Positions 20,906 to 27,918 of a DNA stretch of 64,000 nucleotides are shown here, piece by piece. Within the stretch, counting starts at the first letter, position 1. Each line of letters opens with the position of its first letter. The stretch lies in NCBI GenBank assembly GCA_029257775.1, contig JARIAQ010000014.1:58895-122894 (forward strand), read 5' to 3'. Source of the DNA: Blautia sp. (GTDB taxonomy: Bacteria; Bacillota; Clostridia; Lachnospirales; Lachnospiraceae). A model generated the notes under the pieces. That model was not told the origin of the DNA and made no database searches. It saw nothing but the letters and a program-made list of their open reading frames with translations. Both the position numbers and the translations under genes were made by a program.

Positions 20906-22273
20906 ATGGAGAAATTTTTTAAACTGAAGGAGCATAATACTACTGTGAAAACAGAGATTATGGCGGGGATGACAACCTTTCTTACAATGGCGTATATTTT
21001 GGCTGTAAACCCAAGTTTACTGGGAAATCCTGCATGTGGTATGGATTCTGGTGCAGTCTTTACAGCAACGGCATTAGCGTCTGCACTGGCAACTTTTATT
21101 ATGGCCTTTTGGGCAAATTATCCCATTGCTCTTTCCGCAGGTATGGGATTGAATGCATATTTTGCATTTACTGTATGTGGCGGTGATTTAAAGGGAATGG
21201 ATGACCCATGGAAGGTTGCCCTTGCAGCTGTTTTAGTAGAAGGAATTGTTTTTATTATTTTATCTTTCTTTAAAGTACGTGAGAGCATTGTAAATGCAAT
21301 TCCAGCAAACTTAAAATACGGTATTACAGCAGGTATTGGTTTATTTATTGCTTTTCTTGGACTTCAAGGATCTGGTATTGTTGTGGCAGATGAAGCTACC
21401 TTAGTAAAATTAGGTGATTTTGCTGATCCAGGAGTGGCATTGTGTTTGATTGGTGTATTGATTACTGCAATTATGTACCATTTTCAGGTAAAGGGATATA
21501 TTTTATGGGGGATTCTCATTACATGGGTTTTAGGTATTGGTGCAGAAACAATAGGTTGGTATGTTGTAGATCCGGAAGCAGGTGCATTCTCTTTAATTCC
21601 TGCATTTACAGCATCTTCTTTTATTCCAAAATCCATTGCACCTACATTTTTTAAATTCGATTTTGGATGGATTGGACAAAATTTATCACAGTTTGTGATT
21701 ATTGTATTTTCATTTTTGTTTGTAGATATGTTTGACACAATTGGAACAGTTATTGGTGTTGCAGATAAAGCAAATCTTTTAGATAAAGATGGTAAACTTC
21801 CTCGTGTAGGACGTGTACTTATGGCAGATGCTGTAGGTACTGTGGCAGGATCTATGATGGGTACATCTACAATTACCAGTTTTGTAGAATCCAGTGCAGG
21901 CGTTGCAGAAGGAGGAAAGACAGGTCTTACAGCTTTGACTACAGGATTTATGTTCTTGGTTTCTTTATTCTTGTCACCAATTTTCCTTGCAATTCCAGGA
22001 TTTGCAACAGCTCCGGCATTGATTATCGTAGGATTTTTTATGGCATCATCTATTAAGAAAATGCATTTTGAAGGTGATACAGCAGATTGCATAGGAGGAT
22101 ATTTGGCGTTTTTGGTTATGCCTCTTACCTATTCTATTGCAAATGGTATTATGTTTGGTATGTTGGCATGGTTTGGAATTAAAGTATGTATAGGTAAAAT
22201 TAAGGAAATTCATCCTATTATGTATGTGGTGTGTGCATTGTTTGCATTCCGAGTGATTACTATGCTGATATAA
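20906..22273 (+). CDS. NCS2-family purine permease (AzgA type)
   Basis: 455-residue membrane transporter with about 12 to 14 helices, importing adenine, guanine or hypoxanthine by proton symport in known relatives. Family motifs include TFLTMAYILAVNP near the N-terminus, SAGMGLNAYFAFTV, FVDMFDTIGT and GTSTITSFVESSAGVAEGG. ATG follows TAGGAGGAG. It is monocistronic between two terminators. The exact base is not predictable. Confidence 0.93.
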   Translation: MEKFFKLKEHNTTVKTEIMAGMTTFLTMAYILAVNPSLLGNPACGMDSGAVFTATALASALATFIMAFWANYPIALSAGMGLNAYFAFTVCGGDLKGMDDPWKVALAAVLVEGIVFIILSFFKVRESIVNAIPANLKYGITAGIGLFIAFLGLQGSGIVVADEATLVKLGDFADPGVALCLIGVLITAIMYHFQVKGYILWGILITWVLGIGAETIGWYVVDPEAGAFSLIPAFTASSFIPKSIAPTFFKFDFGWIGQNLSQFVIIVFSFLFVDMFDTIGTVIGVADKANLLDKDGKLPRVGRVLMADAVGTVAGSMMGTSTITSFVESSAGVAEGGKTGLTALTTGFMFLVSLFLSPIFLAIPGFATAPALIIVGFFMASSIKKMHFEGDTADCIGGYLAFLVMPLTYSIANGIMFGMLAWFGIKVCIGKIKEIHPIMYVVCALFAFRVITMLI

Positions 22274-22330
22274 AAAAAAGCTATTACAGAAAGTGCTATG
22301 AAAATAGCCTACTTTCTGTAATAGCTTTTC
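22272..22330. terminator. Bidirectional terminator with nested hairpin
   Basis: Arms 22278-22294 and 22311-22327 form a perfect 17-bp stem; its loop holds a second stem GCTAT-GAAA-ATAGC (22295-22308). Eight A lie on the left and a T-rich run on the right, so it can stop transcription both ways between the convergent NCS2 and minus-strand genes. Confidence 0.9.
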
Positions 22331-22753
22331 TTATTGTATAGAAAATTTTGTTTGAATAAAAAAGAATTGATAAAAGAAACGGATACCAGCCAGCAAGAGG
22401 GAAGTTCCTAGTCCTGTATAAAAAAAGGCGATAAACCATTCCGGTACCAAGTTCCAATTGCGAATCAAAACACCTGCACTTATCATAAAAGCCATAATTA
22501 AAAAAGATTTTAAATCAAAGAAATTCCAAAACCATTTTTTATTTTCTGTATAACCGTTGATACGTTTTGTATGTTTTTTTACAAGTTTACCAAAAATCAT
22601 GAAATGAAAGAAAAGAAACACTGCAACAGAGCCTAAAAACGGAATAGGTGAAAGATAGCGTGTATAGGTTTGTAAACCAATATGAAGTACGTTATAGCCG
22701 GCAATAGTCCAGACAATTCCGGCGAGAAAAAATAAATATTTTTTTGAAATCAT
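22331..22753 (-). CDS. Small four-helix membrane protein, unknown function
   Basis: 140 residues with four predicted membrane helices (YLFFLAGIVWTIAGYNVL; IPFLGSVAVFLFFHFMIFG; FLIMAFMISAGVLIRNW; WFIAFFYTGLGTSLLLAGI). I choose ATG 22753 (MISKKYLFF) since AAGGAG precedes it at proper spacing; a longer form from 22771 would overlap the TetR gene. Its ribosome binding site overlaps the TetR stop codon, so it is translationally coupled and probably the target of that regulator. I do not recognise the family. Confidence 0.8.
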   Translation of the reverse strand: MISKKYLFFLAGIVWTIAGYNVLHIGLQTYTRYLSPIPFLGSVAVFLFFHFMIFGKLVKKHTKRINGYTENKKWFWNFFDLKSFLIMAFMISAGVLIRNWNLVPEWFIAFFYTGLGTSLLLAGIRFFYQFFFIQTKFSIQ

Positions 22754-22763
22754 AAAAATCTCC

Positions 22764-23327
22764 TTAGTCATATAATAATTTATCTGTTAGTTTAAGTAAA
22801 AAAGAGCAGGAATGATCTTTTTTACTTAAACCAGAAATAATATTAGAAAATACAAAGTCAATGAAATCATCTTCTGTAAAAGTTTCAGAAAATACATTGG
22901 CTTTTATTTTTTTATCTTTTTTTAGAATCAGTTTCATTCCATTATGAATATGCTTTAAATACTCATTCATTTTTTCACGGTTTTCTTCTATGCGATCTGT
23001 ATTTTTAAAGCAGATTGCATGGGAAGAAAAAAAATCAGGGTACTGACAACTACATTGATCAATGGATACGATGAACCAAAGTAAACAATCATGAAAAGAA
23101 CTTAAGGTAGTACATTGATCTGTATGATGAAAAACATCACACCAGATATCCGCAATGGTGGCTTGTAACAAAGCTAATTTATCTGGAAAATAGTTGTAGA
23201 CAGAGCCGACAGAAATTTCTGCTTTGGCTGCAACTGCCCGAATATTAATAGATTGAAAACCTTTACTTGCAGCAATTTCTTTGCTGGCAAAGAGAATTTT
23301 ATCGTGGAGTGTTGTATTTGGGTGCAT
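22764..23327 (-). CDS. TetR-family transcriptional regulator
   Basis: 187-residue repressor. Residues 8-55 carry the TetR helix-turn-helix (IRAVAAKAEISVGSVYNYFPDK); the rest is a ligand-binding helical domain that names no ligand. The start follows CAAGGAG. It is first in a two-gene operon with a small membrane protein, and its promoter carries a perfect palindrome, which argues for autoregulation. Confidence 0.93.
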   Translation of the reverse strand: MHPNTTLHDKILFASKEIAASKGFQSINIRAVAAKAEISVGSVYNYFPDKLALLQATIADIWCDVFHHTDQCTTLSSFHDCLLWFIVSIDQCSCQYPDFFSSHAICFKNTDRIEENREKMNEYLKHIHNGMKLILKKDKKIKANVFSETFTEDDFIDFVFSNIISGLSKKDHSCSFLLKLTDKLLYD

Positions 23328-23353
23328 AAATAGGATCTCCTTGAAAATTTATT

Positions 23354-23394
23354 TGAACAATGTTCATTATATGATTTTTTTAGAATTGCGTCAA
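23354..23394 (-). promoter_or_regulatory. tetR promoter and palindromic operator
   Basis: Minus strand: TTGACG (23394-23389), 17-bp spacer, TATAAT (23371-23366). The perfect 13-bp palindrome TGAACA-A-TGTTCA at 23354-23366 touches the -10 and covers the transcript start, an ideal site for TetR-type self-repression. Confidence 0.85.
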
Positions 23395-23425
23395 TAAATA
23401 TTATAAGAAGCCTTGGAGATTCTCC

Positions 23426-23456
23426 ATGTTAAATCTATGTAAAACAATGTAAAATC
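23426..23456. promoter_or_regulatory. Three PHO-box-like direct repeats
   Basis: Three tandem units begin ATGTTAAA, ATGTAAAA and ATGTAAAA with 11- and 10-bp periods. On the minus strand they read TTTAACA, TTTTACA and TTTTACA, close to the TTAACA-like PhoP/PhoB box repeated once per helical turn. They end 13 bp upstream of the -35 of a Na/phosphate cotransporter. Function is inferred from this match. Confidence 0.5.
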
Positions 23457-23469
23457 TTTGCTCAGTATC

Positions 23470-23498
23470 TTGCAGTATTCCTTTATAAAAGGTATAAA
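23470..23498 (+). promoter_or_regulatory. Promoter of the Na/Pi cotransporter
   Basis: TTGCAG, 17-bp spacer, TATAAA, preceded by PHO-box-like repeats. Confidence 0.7.
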
Positions 23499-23535
23499 TG
23501 TAAGGAAAGTTAAAAAAACAAATGGGAGGAACACA

Positions 23536-25176
23536 GTGAAAATTACAGATTTTTTCAGCCTTTTAGGTGGTCTGGCATTATTTCTTTATGGAATGCAGAT
23601 GATGAGTAATGGTTTAGAAGCAGCAGCTGGAAACCGTATGAAACAAATTTTGGAAAAGCTTACCTCAAATCGCATTTTAGGAATTTTAGTAGGAGCAGGT
23701 ATTACTGCAGTAATTCAGTCTTCATCCGCAACAACCGTTATGGTCGTTGGATTTGTTAATTCAGGAATGATGACGTTAAAACAAGCTGTTTGGATTATCA
23801 TGGGTGCCAATATAGGTACTACCATAACGGGACAGCTTATTGCGCTAGATATAGGTGCGTTAGCTCCTTTGTTAGCCTTTTTTGGTGTTGCAGCGATTGT
23901 TTTTATTAAAAAGCAGCAGGTACATCATTATGGGTTAATTGTAGCAGGTCTTGGTATTTTGTTTATTGGTATGGAAATGATGAGTGGGGCAATGATGCCG
24001 TTAAGAGAATCGGAAGCATTTGTTTCTCTTATGACAAAATTCTCCAATCCTATATTAGGAATTTTAGCTGGTATGATTTTTACAGCACTTATTCAGTCTT
24101 CTTCTGCATCCGTGGGTATTTTGCAGGCGCTTGCAACCAGTGGACTGATTGGATTGCCAAGTGCAGTATTTGTATTGTTTGGTCAAAATATCGGTACGTG
24201 TATCACTGCTGTATTAGCAGCAATTGGTACAAGTAGAAATGCAAAACGTACAACGGTGATTCACCTACTGTTCAATATTATTGGTACAACAATTTTTACA
24301 GTGATATGTCTGGTAACACCACTGACATCTATAGTAGAAAGTTTTACACCAGATAATGTATCTGCTCAAATTGCAAATATGCATACATTATTTAATATTG
24401 CAACAACGTTATTGCTGATTCCATTTGGAACATATCTTGCAAAGCTGGCAGTGAAAATTCTTCCAGAAAAAAAGGAAGAAATGGACGGTATTATGCATAT
24501 GGAGTTTATTCATCCAATGGAAACAAAGAGAGATACACAGATTGGCCTTTCTGCCATTGCTGTAACCAGTATTAAAAATGAGCTGCATCGTATGATTGAT
24601 ATGGCAAAACAAAATGTAGATACAAGTTTCCTTTGTGTAAAAGAAGGAAAAAGGGAACTTTTGGAAGAAGTCAGGGAACGTGAAGATTATATTGATTATT
24701 TAAACAAAGAAATCTCAAAATATATTTCTAAAGTTTTAGTTAATGAGAGTAATCCTGATGATTCACAGTATATTAGCGCATTGTTCAAGGTATGCGGAAA
24801 TGTGGAACGAATTGGGGATCATGCTATGAATATTTGTGAATATACAAAAATGATTGAAAAACAGGGAATTTCTTTCTCAGATGAAGTTAAAGAAGAAATT
24901 GATAAGATGCGTGATATCTGTGGAAAAGCCTTAGATTTTCTAGGTCAAATTAAAGATAATACCATGGATAATGTAAAGACCATTGAAAATTTTGAGCAGA
25001 AGATAGATGATATGACTGAGGATTATAGAAAGAAACAGTTAGTTCGTATGCAAAAGGGAACCTGTTCAGAAGAAGGTTGTATTATTTACGCAGAGATGCT
25101 TACAGACTTTGAACGAATTGGGGACCATATTTTGAATATAGGGCAGGAAATGGGACTTGGAAAAGTAAGTGCATAA
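23536..25176 (+). CDS. Na/phosphate cotransporter with C-terminal PhoU-like domain
   Basis: 546 residues. I choose GTG 23536 (VKITDFFSLLGGLALFLYG) because GGGAGG precedes it; the frame extends upstream through unrelated sequence. The membrane part has two inverted PNaS repeats with QSSSA motifs at Gln 61 and Gln 187, the sodium/phosphate site of NptA-like transporters. From about residue 340 a helical PhoU-like domain follows (VERIGDHAMNICEY and ERIGDHILNIGQEM, each with the metal-binding ERIGDH). It probably imports phosphate; the PHO-box-like repeats upstream support phosphate control. Confidence 0.92.
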   Translation: MKITDFFSLLGGLALFLYGMQMMSNGLEAAAGNRMKQILEKLTSNRILGILVGAGITAVIQSSSATTVMVVGFVNSGMMTLKQAVWIIMGANIGTTITGQLIALDIGALAPLLAFFGVAAIVFIKKQQVHHYGLIVAGLGILFIGMEMMSGAMMPLRESEAFVSLMTKFSNPILGILAGMIFTALIQSSSASVGILQALATSGLIGLPSAVFVLFGQNIGTCITAVLAAIGTSRNAKRTTVIHLLFNIIGTTIFTVICLVTPLTSIVESFTPDNVSAQIANMHTLFNIATTLLLIPFGTYLAKLAVKILPEKKEEMDGIMHMEFIHPMETKRDTQIGLSAIAVTSIKNELHRMIDMAKQNVDTSFLCVKEGKRELLEEVREREDYIDYLNKEISKYISKVLVNESNPDDSQYISALFKVCGNVERIGDHAMNICEYTKMIEKQGISFSDEVKEEIDKMRDICGKALDFLGQIKDNTMDNVKTIENFEQKIDDMTEDYRKKQLVRMQKGTCSEEGCIIYAEMLTDFERIGDHILNIGQEMGLGKVSA

Positions 25177-25189
25177 GAAAAGTAATGAA

Positions 25190-25227
25190 AAAGCTACCGT
25201 ATTAAAAATAGTAGGGTGGCTTTTTTT
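25190..25227 (+). terminator. Terminator after the Na/Pi cotransporter
   Basis: Hairpin with AGCTACC / GGGTGGCT as outer stem and TATT / AATA pairing inside, followed by seven T. Confidence 0.85.
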
Positions 25228-25228
25228 G

Positions 25229-25257
25229 TTGACAAAATGGAAAGAATTTGCTACTAT
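25229..25257 (+). promoter_or_regulatory. Promoter of the sdpR-sdpI pair
   Basis: TTGACA, 17-bp spacer, TACTAT. The -10 runs into a 40-bp near-palindrome. Confidence 0.8.
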
Positions 25258-25293
25258 TTAGAAAAATATCTAATTAGAAAATATTCTAAATAG
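25254..25293. promoter_or_regulatory. 40-bp near-perfect palindrome, probable SdpR operator
   Basis: Seventeen of 20 base pairs are symmetric. Outer arms are CTATTTAGAA / TTCTAAATAG and the centre is TCTAATTAGA. It overlaps the -10 and start of transcription of an ArsR-type regulator, the usual place for an autorepressor site. Confidence 0.8.
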
Positions 25294-25310
25294 TTAAAGG
25301 AGGTGTATGA

Positions 25311-25595
25311 ATGGGTTTTGCAGATACATTTAAAGCATTATCAAATCCTATTAGGAGAGAGATTCTGCAAATGCTAAAGAAAGGGAGAATGTCTGCAGGA
25401 GAGATTGCCAGTCACTTTGATATAACCAATGCAACAATCTCCAACCATCTAAATATCTTGAAAAAAGCAGGATTGGTATGGGAAGAAAAAGAAAAAAATT
25501 TTATTTATTATGATTTAAACACTTCTGTAGTAGAAGAAATTATGGCATGGTTGGCACAACTAAGAAAGGATGAAGAAAAGGATGAAGAAAAGTGA
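25311..25595 (+). CDS. ArsR/SdpR-family winged-helix autorepressor
   Basis: 94 residues: FKALSNPIRREILQMLKKG, then the recognition region ASHFDITNATISNHLNILKKAGLV and a wing ending IYYDLNTSVVEE. No Cys or His metal site of classical ArsR is present, as expected for SdpR. ATG follows AAAGGAGG. It overlaps the SdpI gene, and the B. subtilis pair SdpR-SdpI has the same order. No SdpC-like toxin gene is nearby. Confidence 0.92.
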   Translation: MGFADTFKALSNPIRREILQMLKKGRMSAGEIASHFDITNATISNHLNILKKAGLVWEEKEKNFIYYDLNTSVVEEIMAWLAQLRKDEEKDEEK

Positions 25596-26217
25596 ATACA
25601 AAGGAACTATGATTATGACATCGATTATGATATTGATCCCTATTATTGTGGGAGTTATATTATGGAATAAACTTCCCAATGAGATTGCAACTCATTTTGG
25701 AGCCGATAATCAAGCAAATGGTTGGAGTAGTAAACCTATGACTGTCTTTGGAATGCCCTTTGTGATGTTGGCATTACAGTGGTTTGCATTTTTAGTTACT
25801 TCTAATGATCCTAAAAAAAGGAATATTAATAAAAAATTGTTTGTATATATTTTGTGGCTGATACCGATTATTTCCTTAATTACTATGATGTCAACATATG
25901 CAATTGCCCTGGGATATTCCGTTGACATTGGAATGGTAATGAATTTTCTTGTGGGAATCTTATGTATTATCATTGGAAATTATATGCATAAAATTAAGCA
26001 GAACTATACTGTGGGAATTAAAATTCCTTGGACTTTAAGTAGCGAAGAAAACTGGAATAAAACACATCGTATGGCTTCATGGTTATTTATAATCGTTGGT
26101 ATTTTGTTTTGCATAAATGGATTTTATAAGACAATAACAGTTTTGGTTGTGGCTATGGTCCTGCTTGTAGTCCTGCCAGTGGTTTATTCATTTGTACTTT
26201 ATAAAAAAGGAAAGTAA
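25582..26217 (+). CDS. SdpI-family membrane immunity-like protein
   Basis: 211 residues with six predicted helices and the SdpI/DUF1648 signature NKLPNEIATHFGADNQANGWSS after the first. In B. subtilis SdpI gives immunity to the SdpC toxin and signals to SdpR. Start is uncertain: ATGs at 25570, 25582 and 25609 are in frame; I prefer 25582 (MKKSEYKGTMIM), which keeps a short hydrophilic lead. It overlaps the end of the regulator gene, so they are coupled. With no toxin gene nearby it may protect against toxins of other strains. Confidence 0.88.
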   Translation: MKKSEYKGTMIMTSIMILIPIIVGVILWNKLPNEIATHFGADNQANGWSSKPMTVFGMPFVMLALQWFAFLVTSNDPKKRNINKKLFVYILWLIPIISLITMMSTYAIALGYSVDIGMVMNFLVGILCIIIGNYMHKIKQNYTVGIKIPWTLSSEENWNKTHRMASWLFIIVGILFCINGFYKTITVLVVAMVLLVVLPVVYSFVLYKKGK

Positions 26218-26270
26218 CCATTTTTTTCCTTTTTCATATACTAATAGGAAGAAATATTTGGAGATTATCC

Positions 26271-26618
26271 ATGGAAGAAAAAAAACCTTTCTACAAAACA
26301 GCAAAAAAAGGTAAACTGTATGATAAGGAAGCTCCTATGGAAAGTGAAAAAAGCCTTATGCAGACATATTACCCCAAAACAGCAAAAATCATACAGGCAT
26401 TTGTAGCGGATGCCTGTGACAGGCTGGATTATGAAGGAAGTTTTCTATACGATGAATATCCGGATAAATGGAACATGGAGCGAGTTTGTCAGGAAATAGA
26501 AGGCCAGTTGGAAATACAGGCGCAGGATTTATCAGAGAATTTGTTAGGAGAATTTATCAGAACTTTATTTTGCCAAGAACTGTATCAAAGACGGTGCAGA
26601 AGAAATCGATGGAGGTAA
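26271..26618 (+). CDS. Conserved small hypothetical protein
   Basis: 115 residues, hydrophilic, no signal or membrane segment. It carries a pattern I associate with short Lachnospiraceae proteins of unknown role: MQTYYPKTAKIIQAFVADAC followed by DRLDYEGSFLYDEYPDKW, ending in an Arg-rich tail (YQRRCRRNRWR). The start lacks a strong ribosome binding site (GGAG 9 bases upstream). It sits alone between sdpI and the next promoter. No function is proposed. Confidence 0.65.
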   Translation: MEEKKPFYKTAKKGKLYDKEAPMESEKSLMQTYYPKTAKIIQAFVADACDRLDYEGSFLYDEYPDKWNMERVCQEIEGQLEIQAQDLSENLLGEFIRTLFCQELYQRRCRRNRWR

Positions 26619-26643
26619 ATTTTTAAAACTCCTTGTTTTGGGG

Positions 26644-26672
26644 TTGCAGATTTTGGATAAAGCTTTTACAAT
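26644..26672 (+). promoter_or_regulatory. Promoter of the methyltransferase operon
   Basis: TTGCAG, 17-bp spacer, TACAAT; leader of about 55 bases. Confidence 0.7.
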
Positions 26673-26733
26673 AGTAATAAACTGCGAACATTTGTGCAGT
26701 GTTAGGGAGATATAGAAAATACAGGGGAAGAAC

Positions 26734-27918
26734 ATGGATAAGTTAAGAGAACTTTTAGAGCAATATATAAATGAGAGATTAAAAAAAGTTGTAATCAGCA
26801 ACCCGAGAAAAAAAGATGGAGTATCCAAAATTCAAACAAGACCAATTTTGTTAAAAGGAAATCTGGTTTATCAAGTGACCAGAACAGAGGGAACTAAGGA
26901 ACTTCATGAAAATTTTGATAAACAAGGTGTGATTGCTTATTTCATTAGCCAGATGGAAGAAAACTTTAAACAGTTTCAGTTGGAATCAAGAGAAGTTTCA
27001 GTATCTGTCTTAGTAAGCAAAAAGGGAAAAGTAACGATTAAGGTAAAAGAAAACAAAGGGATGGCAAAGGAAGATTATACACCCATGCTGTCTCATAATC
27101 GAACAAAAAATTATTTGTTAAAAGAAGGCGTACCTGTCCCCTGGCTTGTGGACTTGGGTGTCATGAGTCAGGACGGAAAGGTGAAAAATGCTCGTTATGA
27201 TAAGTTTAAACAGTTGAATCGTTTTTTGGAATTTATTGAAGATGTACTTCCTAAATTACCCAAAGATAGAGAGGTACAGATTATTGATTTTGGATGTGGA
27301 AAATCATACCTTACTTTTGCCATGTACTATTATTTAAAAGAGTTAAAAGGATATGATATTCGTGTCACAGGGTTAGATTTAAAAGCAGATGTAATTAAAA
27401 CGTGCAGTAGACTGGCGGAGAAATATGGATACACCAAGCTTCGTTTTCTTCAGGGGGATATTGCTTCTTATGAAGGTGCAGATAAAGTGGACATGGTGGT
27501 AACACTTCATGCCTGTGATACGGCTACAGATTATGCATTAGCAAAAGCTGTGAAGTGGGGTGCTTCTGTCATTCTCTCTGTGCCATGTTGTCAGCATGAA
27601 TTAAACAGACAAGTATCCAATGAGGTTTTACAGCCAGTCTTGGAGTATGGGATCTTAAAAGAACGTTTTGCAGCTATATTAACGGATGGGCTTCGGGCAC
27701 AGATGCTTCAGAGCCAAGGATACGATACTCAAATTTTGGAATTTATTGATATGGAACACACACCGAAGAATCTGCTTATTCGTGGGGTGAAAAATGAAAA
27801 TAAGAAGAATGATATACAGCAGCAAAGAGATTGGGAAGCGTGTGCAAAAGCTTTTCATGTAGAGCCTACTCTTCAGAAGCTGTTGTTTGAGCCAATAGAC
27901 AGGAAGGATTTTAAATGA
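26734..27918 (+). CDS. Class I SAM-dependent methyltransferase (Methyltransf_32 type)
   Basis: 394 residues. The SAM-binding motif I is IIDFGCGKSYLTFAMYYY near residues 184-201, followed by TGLDLKADVI (acidic ribose contact) and VTLHACDTATDYALAKA, which is characteristic of the Methyltransf_32 group that includes GSTCD and METTL25 relatives. A later SVPCCQHELNRQ has two adjacent Cys. The N-terminal 150 residues form an uncharacterised domain. An RNA substrate is likely by family but unproven. Its stop overlaps the next start (ATGA). Confidence 0.82.
   Translation: MDKLRELLEQYINERLKKVVISNPRKKDGVSKIQTRPILLKGNLVYQVTRTEGTKELHENFDKQGVIAYFISQMEENFKQFQLESREVSVSVLVSKKGKVTIKVKENKGMAKEDYTPMLSHNRTKNYLLKEGVPVPWLVDLGVMSQDGKVKNARYDKFKQLNRFLEFIEDVLPKLPKDREVQIIDFGCGKSYLTFAMYYYLKELKGYDIRVTGLDLKADVIKTCSRLAEKYGYTKLRFLQGDIASYEGADKVDMVVTLHACDTATDYALAKAVKWGASVILSVPCCQHELNRQVSNEVLQPVLEYGILKERFAAILTDGLRAQMLQSQGYDTQILEFIDMEHTPKNLLIRGVKNENKKNDIQQQRDWEACAKAFHVEPTLQKLLFEPIDRKDFK

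Noticed and set aside
21484..22092. 202-residue open frame antisense to the NCS2 permease
   Set aside because: It mirrors the codon bias of the real gene on the other strand, has no ribosome binding site and a low-complexity protein; the permease frame is a clear family match.
26271..26618. Frameshifted remnant of a longer gene
   Set aside because: The length and C-terminal Arg-rich end fit the small family as I know it; no continuation in another frame is seen before the next promoter.
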